The notes under the pieces: generated by a model
Database searches by the model: none
Seen by the model: only the letters and a program-made list of their open reading frames with translations
Told to the model about the DNA's origin: nothing
Shown: one piece after another, positions 10,701 through 21,331 of the stretch
Layout of the letters: every line of letters starts with the position of its first letter
Numbering within the stretch: the stretch's first letter is position 1
Made by a program: the position numbers and the translations under genes
DNA from: Nannochloropsis oceanica
Lineage: Eukaryota > Sar > Eustigmatophyceae > Eustigmatales > Monodopsidaceae
Direction of reading: 5' to 3'
DNA: 64,000 nucleotides
Assembly (NCBI GenBank): GCA_004519485.1
Contig: CP038110.1
Coordinates: forward strand, 930,001-994,000

Positions 10701-13700
10701 CTAGGGAGGGAGGGAGGGAGGAAGGCAGGGAGGGAGGGAGGGTGAGAAGGAGGAAGGGAGGGGGGGAGGGGGAAGGTCAAATTTATGATGAGAGAAGACC
10801 AAGATGGAATTTGCTCGATCAAAGAGGCGCTGATAGACCTAAGAAACTCCTCCCTCCCTCTCCCTTCCTCCCCCTCCCTCCCTCCCTCCCTCCCTCCCTC
10901 CCTCCCTCCCTACCTGCGCTACCGCCATTCGATTTACTCCCTTGGTGTGTTCCCGTAATGTGGACACCAACATGCCCTCTTTTGGTCGCCAGGCGGCTTG
11001 CATTGCCCTCTCTCTCTCCCTGCTCCTCTCCTCGTGGGCCGCCGTGAGGGGGTCCACCGCCGATGAGGAGTAGGACGAGCCGACGGAGGGATAGGAGGAG
11101 GAGGAAGGAAGGTCATAGACAGACTGTTTGACACCAAAAAGGACGGAAAATAAGAAGTTTTAGCCAGGTGAATTTTTTTACCACACCCCTTTCTCACCCC
11201 TCCCTCCTTCCCGCCCTCCCTCCCTCGTTCCCTTCCTCCCTCGCTCGCTCTTTCCCTCCCTCTCTTCCTACCTGTACGTAGTAGGAAAATTTGTGGCCCG
11301 TGGAAGGATGGCAGAGAGCACCCATGTCGGGAGGGAGGGGGGGGGCGCGTAGGGCTTGCAGACGCTGGACCTGGAGCAGGAGGAAAGGAGAGAGGGCGAG
11401 CGGGTGAAAAGTCAGAGTGCGATCTGCGAGTTAACAAGCGAGACAAAGTCACGTATATATGGCCTCTTCCCTCCCTCCCTCCCTCCCTTCCTCCCTCCCT
11501 CCCGTCCTCCCCCCTCACCTGCGTCTGGGGTGTGCTTCCACCCTGTAATGTGTGGACCGGCAAGAACAATGACGGTCCTCCACGCCCTCCCTCCATCCCT
11601 CCCTCCCCTCCACCCTCCTTCCCTCCCTCTTGCTGTTGCTGCGGCTGTTGTTGTTGCTGCTGCTGCTGCTGCGGCTGTTGCTGTTGTCGCCTGACGGCGG
11701 CCGTAGGAGGGAAAGTCGCATAGTACCCCCCACCACCTGAACGGAAGAGGGAGGGAGGAGGGAGGGAGGGATTCGAAAGTGATATGAAGAGAAAAGTATG
11801 TACATGTGTACACATAGAAACATATACCGATATACACGTACATACAACGCAATGTATCATGACGAAAACAACACCACTTCCTCCCTCATTCCCCCCCCTC
11901 CTCCCATAATTCCATAGACGTACCTTCCTCCCCTCTCCCTTTCCCTCCCACCACCTCCCGGGAGAAGGACGACGACAGTAGCCCTCCTTCCGTCAAGCCC
12001 AGCGACACCCCAAACAGTCGCTCCAGCGCCACCAGCCCTCCCTCCCCTCCTCCCTCCCCCCCTCCCTCCCTCCCTCCCGCCCCCTCCACGGAGGGGCGGA
12101 GGAGTGCCAGGGGTTGCGACCGGTAGCGATCGAGGGAGGGGGGCGGGGAAGGATGGAAGGAGGGAAGGGTGGTGTAGTACTGTGTGGAGAGAGGGAGGGA
12201 GGGAGAGAGGAAAGGGAGGCAGGTATTTGGAGGTAAAGAAGAAGCTTGTGCGTCACAATTATCCCGTTGGCTTCCCCTGCAAGTAAATACCATCAGTGCT
12301 TCTACCCTTCCTCCTTCCCTCTTCCTTCCCCCCCTCCCTCCCGCTCTCCTTCCCTACCTGGTGCGGCAGCGAAATGGAACGGGTCAAAGCCGCGGGCAAA
12401 TGCCACGACCTGTGGTGGAGGGGGGGGATGGCGGTGGAGAGCCTGAGGGAGGGTGGAGGGAGGGAAGGAGGGAGGGAGGGAGGGATGTTAATAAGTGGGT
12501 TGGACGAAAGAGAACAATTTGGGGGCATCAGAGGGTGCAGGGAGGGAGGGAGGGAGGGAGGGAGGGAGGGAAAGCTCGTGGTAAGCCAGCGAAAAAAAAA
12601 GGTCCACAAACGCACCTGTCCTTTTCCTCGCTGCCTCCCTTCCTTCTCCTCCCTTCACCCTTCCCGTCCGTGGCAGCAGCCGCAGCAGTACTGCCTCCGA
12701 GCAGTAGGGAGTGTCGGGCAGCCAGATCGAGGTACGGCTCAAGGAGACGAATTTTCTCCTGAGGGTGCGGGGGGGCAAGGGAGGGAGGAGGGAGGGAGGA
12801 TGAGAGGGAGCGAGGGAGGGAGGGACGGGTGTGTGAACATGCATGCATGAATTTAAGTTTGTGGGGTCTGTCGTCCAATCTCCCTCTCTCCCTCCCTCCC
12901 TTCCTCCCTCTTTCCTCCCCTACCTTCTCCTCCTCCATTGCCGCCGCCCGCATCGCTTCCTCTGCCGTGAATGGTCTCTTCCCTCCCTCCTTCCCTCCCT
13001 CCTTCCCTCCCTCCTTCCCTCCCTCCTTCCCTTCTTCCCTTCCTGCCTTCTCCTTTCCGCCAACCAACACGACACTCCCCTCCACCTCCATCCCTCCCTC
13101 CAGCCCTGCCGCCCACCTTCCTCCCTTCCTCCTCTTCTTCTTCCCTTGCTCCAACAGAGCAGTCCTGAAGACGGTGCGGGTCAAAGGCGCACGAAGGCAG
13201 GCGTGGAGGGAGGAAGGAGAGAAGGGAGGGGGGGGGGACGAGGACGAGGACGGGGAAGAAGAGGAGGGGGCACGACCCACCAGGTCGTACCTATGGACGA
13301 AAGAAGGGCAGGAAGGAGGGAGGGAGGGAAGGAGGGAGGGAGAAATGGAGGGAGGAAGGGAGAGGGGGCGTTCGAAAGCATGCATGGAAGACATGACGAA
13401 TGACATTTCTCTCAAATACATCCGGCCGTCTCTCCCTCCCTCCCTCCATCCATCCCTTACTTGAGATAGGGAGAAATGAGCGGCACGAGAAACACCTCCG
13501 TGTCAGGCCACCCCACGTAGTGAGCAACGGTGCTCAGAAGGAAGACCGCCTGTGTAGAAAGTTGAGTGACAATAATGAGCAGCAGCATTCCTCCTTTCCC
13601 TCCCTCCTTTCCCTCCCTCCCTCCCTCCCTCTTTCCCTCCCTACCTCATGCCTCACGGCCCCCGACGGGTGGAGCAGCAGATGGGCCGCCATGCGCGTTT

Positions 13701-16700
13701 TTTCCCACAGGGAGGAACGAGGAAGCAGGCCAAGGTCGACAAGCGTGGCGAGGCATGACAGGACCTGGGGTGGGAGGGAGGAAGGGAGGGAGGAAGGGAG
13801 GGAGGAAGGGAGGGAGGAAGGGAGGGAGGAAGGGCAGGGAAGGGGGGTGTCCAAGGAGGTGAGTGACCACGGGAATTTCGTCCAGTATGGAAAGACTCCA
13901 GAAGATGACGTTTACAGCGTTGCCCTACAATTTGCATAACTCCTGCCTTGCCTTTCCCTCCCTCCCTCCCTCCCTTCCTCCCTCCCTCCCTCCCTCCCTC
14001 CGCCGGTCCCTATTTCTCCTCACCTTGGCCACTACACGCTCCTCCACATCCACCAGGGCCGTGTCGATGCAGGGCAAAATAAACTGTAGGCATTAGCAAC
14101 GCATGAAGAACATCAAAGTATGAGCATCGGTGGAGGTCATTCCTAGCTCCCTCCCTCCCTCCCTCCCTACCTGCGCCGTGGCCCAGGACGCGACGAAGGC
14201 ACACAAGGACGGAATATGGTCACAGCGAGCCCTCCCTCACTCCCTCCCTCCCTCCCTCCCTCCCTCCTTCTCTCCCTCCCTCCCTCCTTCTCTCCCTCCC
14301 TCCCTCCCTCCCTACCTGCGCCGTGGCCCAGGACCCGACAAAGGCGCACAAGGACGGAATATGGTCACAGAGTGCAAACCGCAACTCCCAGTCAACCTAG
14401 GGAGAAAGGGAGGGAGGGAGGGAGGGAGGGAGGGAGGGAGGGAGGGAGGGAGGGAGGGAGGGAGGGAAAACTGATAAGTTGCCAGGCCAGGAGGGAGGGA
14501 GTAAGGCCGAGAGGAGGGAGGGAGGGAGGGAATGCACCTTATCGTTGAAGAAGGTGGAAAGGAGGGGCACGAGGTGGTCGAGAGTCGTGTCGGGCCCGAA
14601 GAAGAGGGCAAGATGCATCACATCCCTCAGCAAGGCCCGCCGCGTCAGGGAGGAAGGGCGGGGGGGAGGGAGGGAGGGAGGGCGGGAGATAGAGGAGGAG
14701 GAGGAGGAGGAGGAGGAGGAGGAGGGGGCGGAGGGATTATCCTGGGAGAGGGCCTGGATCCATCCCTGCGGTAGTGGACAGGGAAAACAAGCGTGAGCAA
14801 GGCCCTTCTTCCCTCCCTCCCTCCCTCCCTCCCTCCCTCCCTACCTGGATGACCCGATGCAGCTCACCGAGTTCCTCGTCGTAGGTTTTTTCCCTTCCCG
14901 AGCCCAACCCCTTGGGAGGAGGAGAAATGGAACGAGGGAGGGAGGGAGGGCCGTCGGTAGTTGAGGAGAAGGAGGAGGAGGATGAGGAGGAAGGGGGAGC
15001 AGTGGAGGCAGCCGCCGCCGCCGCCGCAGCAGCAGCCGCCGCCTGTGTGGAATTGAGAGAGGGAAAGGGTCAATCTCCTCATCCCAACTTCATGCCCCTC
15101 CCTCCCTCCCTTCCTCCCTCCCTTCTTCCCTCCCTTCCTCCCCCACGTCCTCTGTCCCTTCCTCCCTCCCTCTCTCCCTCACCTTGCGGGCGTAGGTTCC
15201 CTCCAGGCACCGCTTGGCGCTCCCAGCCAGCGAAGCCACACACTCGGCAAAAGCCACACGGACCAACTCCTGAGGAAGGAAGGGAGGGCAGGAGGGAGGG
15301 AGGGGGTTGTGTGAAAACGAAGAGTCATTATTAAGAAGCTCATTAAGCTCGTCCTCTGTGCTGTTTCTACCATCCCTCCCTCCCTTACGCTCTCGTGGCC
15401 TGTCTGAAGCAGCTTATGGATTTCTGGGAAGAGGTAGGTCAAGAAGAGGGAGGAGGCGTCCTCCTGCACGCGGAGGGAGGGAGGGAGGGAGGGAGGGGTT
15501 GTCAGAAATAGTGGTGGTGATGTAATGGGAAGGGAGAGAGGGAGGGAGGAAGGGAGGGAGGGAGGTACCGTGAAGGTGGAGACCGAGGCCAGGAGGAGGG
15601 TGATGACACGAAGGGCGGTGGCGCGGACGTAAGCGCTGCTGTCCTGGAGGAGAGGGAGGAAGTAGGGGAGGAGGCTGAGGGAAGGAGGAAGGGAGGGAGA
15701 GTGAGATGCTTTCGAGGGTATGGATTGCTTCATATTTACACTCCCCGCCTTCCCGCCTTCCCTCCCTCCCCCCCCCTCACCGGTTCAGGCGTACGTCTTC
15801 CTCGCAGTAACACCCCAACCGATACAGCAGCCGGAGGGTCACGGCCTTGCCCTGATAAGGGAAGGCAGGGAGGGAGGGAGGGAGGGAGGGAGGGGATAAG
15901 AGGTGGGTTCGGTTGAGAAATTAGTCTAGAGAGGGACGTCAAGCTGTAATCCTCCCTTCCTCCCTCCCTCCCTCCGTCACATACGGATGGCCGCCGAAGG
16001 TGTCGGAGCTGGGTGCAGAGGAAGTGGAGGAGGATGATGAGGGCGGAGTCTTCCGGGTAGTATTTCTTGCTGCCACGCCGGCGGGCGACGGGAGGAGGGG
16101 GAGGGAGGGAGGAAGGGAGGGCGGACGGGGAAGGAGGGGGGGGAAGGGGAGGAGGATACGTGGAGGAGGGGGGGGGAATGGATGAGGAGGAGGAAAGGTG
16201 AGGAGAAGGGTGGCTGCTACTGCTGCTGTTGATGTTGTCGTTGTTGCTGCTGTTGTTGGAGGGGTAAGCATCTTTTAGAGAGGCGAGGAAGCGCCGAGTC
16301 TCCTCCACCATAGCTTCAAGCGACTCTCCCTCCCTCCATCCCTCCCTTCCTCCCCTTCCCCCCTCCTCCTCCTCCTCCTCCTCCTCCTCTTCCTCCTTCC
16401 CTCCCTCCCCCCCCTCTTTCTCCTCCTCCTCCTCCTCCTCCTCGGCGAGTGCCAACCCCTCGGCTCGACGGACCAAGCTGCAGTACCGCTGGAAAAAGGC
16501 CTGGAGGGAGGGAGGGAGGGAGGGAGGGAGGGAGGGAGGAAGGGAGGGAGGGAGGGAGGGAGGGAGGGAGGGAGAGGGAGTGAGGGAGGGAGGGAGGGAG
16601 AGGGAGGGAGAGGGAGGGAGATGAGTAATTGATGGTCGTACGACGAGAGTATAAGGGTAAAAAATGCATTGCCCGCTTCCCTCTTCCCCCTTTCCCTCCT

Positions 16701-19700
16701 ATCTCCATCTCCTTGCCGCTCTCTCCTCATCTCCCTCCTCGTCTCCCTCCCTTCCTCCTCCCCTCCTTCCTTTCTTCCCTCCCTCCCTCCCTCCACCCTC
16801 ACCTCTCCCTCCGGGTCTTCCGTCCCCTCACCGCACACTTCGTGGAGAATGCTGCCATACCTAGGGAGGGGGGGAGGGAGAGGAAGGACGTTTAATTAGG
16901 GCTAGAAAGTGGTAAGACGGGTGGCAGCGAGGGAGGGAGGGAGGGAGGGAGGGAGGGAGGGAGGGAGGGAGGAAGGAAAGGGTCGTTACCGGACACAGAC
17001 GGCTTGAGAATGATGACAGACAGATGGGGAAGGAGAGAGGGAGGGAGGGAGGCAGGGGGGGAGGCAGGGGGGGAGGGAGGGAGGGAGGGAGGGGTCGTTA
17101 CCGGGCGCAGACGGCGTAGACTCGATCGTCCGCTGTCACATCAGGGGCTTGAAGGGCGGCGAGGAAGGGGAAAAGGAGGGAGGCAAAGGCCGGGGGGAAC
17201 CACCCCTTGGCCTCCAGCTGCGAGGAAGGGAGAGAGGGAGGGAGGGTAGAGTACATTCGGTCTGAGATTTGTCGTGCATGTGTTGTCCCCTCCCTCCTTT
17301 CCTCCCTCTCTTTCTTCCTCGCTCCATCGCTCCCTCCCTCCCTCCCTCCCTCCCTCCCTACCTCCTCCCTGACGGCCTGTGCGCTCAATTTCCGTCTCCG
17401 TGGATCGCGGGCCAGCAAGCGACAGACCACGTCCTACGGTAGAGAGGGAGGGAGGAACGGAGGAAGGGGGGGACGGATGAGTGTGTTGAAATGACAGAAA
17501 GAGGGAGGGAGGGGGGGAGGGAGGGAGGGAGGGAGGGAGAGAGGGATAGAGGGAGGGGAGGAGGAAGTACCTGAAGAATGGGATCGGTGATCTTGTTGGT
17601 GCGGGCCAGCAGAAAAGCTCTCTCGGAGGAACAGCCTGAGAGATACGTATGTATGTATGCATGTATGTATGCATGTATGCATGTATGCATGAATGTATGA
17701 ATGGATGGATGGATGGATGGATGTATGGATGTATAAATGGATGCAGATGTATATGTGCGTCCTCCTGTGACTCATTTACTTTCCTCCCTCCCTCCCTCCC
17801 TCCCTCCCTCCCTCACCTCGATACTCCAGCATACCCGGAAGATCGAACGGGCCCTCCCCGTCCATATACATCTCTCCCAGCACACACCCAAGCGAGAACA
17901 TATCCATGCTTGGCCGCAGCTCCTCCTCACCTCCCTCCTTCCCTCCCTCCCTTCCTTCCAGGCCCACCAACAAGGCAGTTTTCCCTCCCCCTCCCTCCCT
18001 CCCTCCCTCCCCCTTCCCCCCCCCCAGTCGTTCAGGGGCCAGGGTGAAGCCTCCCCTCCTCCTCTGGGCGCTGTGGAAGAAGTAGTAGTAGTCGCTCATC
18101 TCCTCGTCCGAGAGGACGGAGGGCTGGAGGGAGGGAGGGAGTCAGACTGCGGCACCGTTCGGTCTGTTGGTGTCGTTCAAACAAGCCAAGACAAGAGAAA
18201 TCTCGCAGGAATAAAAGAAAAAGATAAAGAGGGAAGCAATGGACGGGAGGGAGGAAGCCAGGGGAGGAAGGGAGGGCATACCTTGAAGGAAGCAAAGTCC
18301 GCGAGCAGGAGCCAGTTCCACGAGGTGACGAGGACGTTTTCACTCTTCACGTCGCCGTGCACAATGCCCGCGCTAAGGGGGAGGGGGGAGGGAGGGAGGG
18401 AGGGTGGGGAAATTAATGGTGTTGCCCAATGTTGCAATTCCCGTCCCTCCCTCCCTTCCTCCCTCCCTCCCTCCCTACCCATGTGCCTGCTCCAGGGCCT
18501 TGAGGAGTTGGAAGGTGATCCATCTTTTTTCCACTGACGACAGGAACGGGCGAGTGTTCAGCCTGGAGGGAGGGAGGGAGGGAGGGAGGGAGGGAGGGAG
18601 AGGGGGGAGATTGGTGCGTAGGGTGGTGTTGAGTATGTTGAATGCGAGGGAGGGAAGGAAGGGAGGAAGGTGGAATGAAAAAAGGAAAAAGGGAGGGAGG
18701 GAGGGAGGGATGGAGGGAGAAAGAGAACCTGTCGTAGAGATTGGAAACCAGGTGCTGCCTGATGAGGAAGACGGGAGTGTTGGCCCCGCCCCCTCGCATT
18801 GAGGGTCGGGAGGAAGGCTGTTGCTGCTGTTGTTGGTGAGGAGGAGGAGGAGGAGGAGGAGGAAGGGGAGGAGGGAGGGAGGGAGGGAAGGTGAAAAGAG
18901 CGGACAAGGAGGAGTCAGAGCGCATCCCTCTTTATCGGCAGCAACAGCCGGTATCACAGCAGCAGCAGCAGCAGCAGCAGAAGGAGGAGGAGGAGGATGA
19001 TGAGGAGAGGGGGGGAGGATGAGGAGAGGGGGGGAGGAGGAAGGGGAGGAGGGAGGGAGTACGCACAGAAAGAAAGTGTGAACTTACGAAGGGCAATAGG
19101 GAAGAAGTAACGTAAGAAGGAAAGTAAGAAGGAAAGTATATACACGGAAAGAAAGAGTGAACTTACGAAGGGCGGGAGGGAGGGAGGGGAGGAGGCCACC
19201 ACCCACTTGGCGTAGGGCAACAGGTTGGGAAAGCACTCGGGAGGGGAGAGCGTCCGTTTCAGCATGGCAAGGCGGGCTTCATGCGCGGACAGGTCCTGGG
19301 ATATGAGAGAGAAATGCAGAACAAATTGGGGGGAGAGGGGCGAGAAAGGATTGTTTTGGTGGTCTCTGCGGCGATCCATGCGAATTCATAGAAGGAGGAG
19401 GACAGACAAATGTCCTTCCTCCCTCCCTCCTTCCCTCCCTCCCTCCCTCAAAACCTACCTCTTCGGCGTCTCGCTTCACATACACCTTGACCACCACCGG
19501 GAAACCATCGACCTTGCAGCGGTAGGTCTTCATAAATTTGCTGTTGGAAAGCTGCTCCTGTAGGGGAGGGAGCGAGGGAGGAATGAGGGAGGGAGGGAAG
19601 GAGGGAGGGTAGGAAGGTGTGTGTTTTGGTGATGACGGCAGCTAAAGAGGACGGCATTAAGCGCTCTGCGTGGTACAAGATAGCACTCACGCCTGCAATT

Positions 19701-19881
19701 GTTTTCATCCAACTGTCCCTTCCGCCCCTCCCTCCCCTCCCCCCCTCCTCTCCCTCATCTTCCTATCCGCTTGGGTTACCTGAATGATGAACTTGTTTAA
19801 TTCGTTTTGCAAAAACACCCGGGCATCAGGGGGAGCGCCGCCTGCCCCTGCCGAGGCAGCACTAGGAACGGTGTTTCCCAT
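7721..19881 (-). CDS. VPS15: VPS15, regulatory pseudokinase of Vps34 PI3-kinase
   Basis: About 39 exons encode the N-myristoylated scaffold that anchors and activates the class III PI3-kinase Vps34 on endosomes and autophagosomes (PIK3R4/p150 family). The start at 19881 gives MGNTVPS, a myristoylation-type N-terminus. The kinase domain follows: [10 protein letters not shown] (beta-3 Lys), [20 protein letters not shown] (catalytic loop, family signature), ADFASF in place of DFG, and TLAPERL. HEAT-like repeats are encoded from about 17.4 to 12.4 kb (for example [19 protein letters not shown] and [14 protein letters not shown]). WD40 repeats then run to the stop: [47 protein letters not shown] and the terminal KDETVKVWR. 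Clear exons include 19780-19881, 19459-19557, 18282-18372, 17817-18123, 14316-14396, 10591-10702 and 7721-8092; joins near 19.2-18.8 kb and 12.4 kb are less sure. Insertions rich in Glu, Ser and REGG make it longer than animal homologues. Identification is firm; individual exon ends may shift. Confidence 0.93.
14171..14224 (-). pseudogene. Duplicated partial exon inside a VPS15 intron
   Basis: This segment copies the last 18 codons of the VPS15 exon at 14316-14396 ([17 protein letters not shown]), including the donor site. Between the copies only one codon differs in meaning (Gly to Ala), plus two silent changes. In sense orientation, the bases upstream are an uninterrupted GGGA purine run with no pyrimidine tract, and the nearest AG acceptors give out-of-frame or stop-containing joins. 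The flanking real exons are in phase without it. It is therefore probably an unused, recent duplicate. Confidence 0.7.
16981..17008 (-). repeat. Duplicate of a VPS15 exon end and donor site
   Basis: The plus-strand words GGTCGTTACCGG(A/G)C(A/G)CAGACGGC occur both here and at about 17092-17115, where they form the 3' end of the VPS15 exon at 17102-17217 plus its donor. GGGA repeats surround both copies. The second copy sits in the downstream intron and is likely a by-product of slippage or unequal exchange between the flanking GGGA runs. Confidence 0.6.
17641..17740. repeat. GTAT/GCAT then GATG microsatellite in VPS15 intron
   Basis: Alternating GTAT and GCAT units run into GATG units on the plus strand, directly upstream (in gene sense) of the VPS15 exon at 17571-17635. 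It is a plain intronic microsatellite, notable only because most other low-complexity DNA in this gene is GGGA/CCCT. Confidence 0.85.
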
Positions 19882-21331
19882 TGTCGGCCAAGGCTTAACA
19901 AAGAAGTCAAAGTGGGGCGTCGGTTGTTGATCTCTTATGCTGTCGTAGGGGAGGGAATGACGAAGGATGGTGAGAGACACTTAATGGAAGGACTGAAACC
20001 TACTGTGAGAAGTGAGGTAAAGGGTAACTTTGGCAAGTTTTCCTTCAAGCTTCGTGTTCTAGTGATCTGGTGCGCGGGTGCGGGTGTGGGTGTGTACAGG
20101 CTGGAGCACGAAGGTTGGCAAAAGACAAGGAGCAGGAACATGGATAAAGATGGAATTAGGGCGGCGATGTTCCTCGTAGTTGCTTTATCTCATAACATAT
20201 ATATACCACACACTCTTTCACAGTTACAAGCGCAATAGAAGGGATAATATTCTGTCCACGTTCGACAAGCATCTGGTTCCGACAATACCAGCTCCAGCAG
20301 CAGCATAAGCCTTGCTCCTTGCTTGCCCTGATGTGTCTGCCGTTGCCGCGGCAAATCGATGCCTTTACCAGAACACACCGTTTCCCTTAGCGCGCCATGA
20401 TAAGGCAAGCCATCGTGACCGCATGCCTCACGATGCCGCGAATACCTTTTTAGTCCACCGCCTGTACTTGAGACAGACCGACTTTTTGTCTTTGTGACTC
20501 TGGTAGGAGGCTGCTCTCATCTCTAAGGACGTATGGCCTGCCATGCGATAGCACCAAGCACGCAAGCGAGTATCAATGCGTTTCTTCAACCCACCGCCAC
20601 TTGATGGAAGCCTGGGTGCTGTATTGGTTGAGATTTATGGGGAGGTGGTGTCAGGAAAGACAAGGAGATGGGAGGCATCCTTTTCACGCCATTGCTGCTG
20701 AGCAGCAGCAGCAGCAGCTACGGCAGCAGCATTCAGTCCCATTCCAGAAGCACAAACGGAGGCCCAAGCTTTCATTAGTTGATAAGATGTGCCATTAAAA
20801 TAAACCAACCTTTTGCGGACATTCCCGCTGCATCGTCTGGACGAGATACCGTTGCCCATGCCAACACCAGCAAGTGTGACCACCAAAGGTTAGGGGAAAG
20901 GGATAGGAGGAAGAATTTTGTAGCTTCGTAAAAAGCAACTACTCTCCTACATTTCCTCTTTCTTTTTCTTTTCGTGTTGTTTGTGTTTCCATTTTTCTTT
21001 GGGGGCGCATGGTGTTTGATCTATTTATTTATTCACTGGCACTACATTTCGATCTTATGTCCTCTTTTTCTCGCTCTTCCTCCTTCACCTCTGTCTTCTT
21101 CTCTTCCTCCTCCCTTCCTTTGGACTTAATGTCTTCACTCTCATGATTCGCTCTATCTCTTCTCCCATGTAGTCATGTAAATCCTCCCTCTCTCGCCGCC
21201 TCACAATTGTATCTCCCTCCCCGCTCTCCTGTCCTATACCTTCAATATATACACAAACACAAACCATCCCTCCCCTTCATTGCGAGGCCGGGAGAAGAGG
21301 AGCGAGGAAAGGGGGTGGGAAAGGAGGAGGT
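19882..21331. other. Intergenic: VPS15 5' flank and sigma-factor 3' flank
   Basis: Both neighbouring genes run on the minus strand, so this interval holds the sigma-factor 3' untranslated region and terminator side at its right, and the VPS15 promoter side at its left. A CAG-rich triplet run lies at about 20698-20735. Open frames present are short and lack family motifs. No promoter element could be assigned with confidence. Confidence 0.5.

Noticed and set aside
10934-11860. A 308-codon single open frame on the minus strand
   Set aside because: Parts of it are true VPS15 exons, but as one frame it reads through introns; separate exons with GT/AG ends fit the protein family better.
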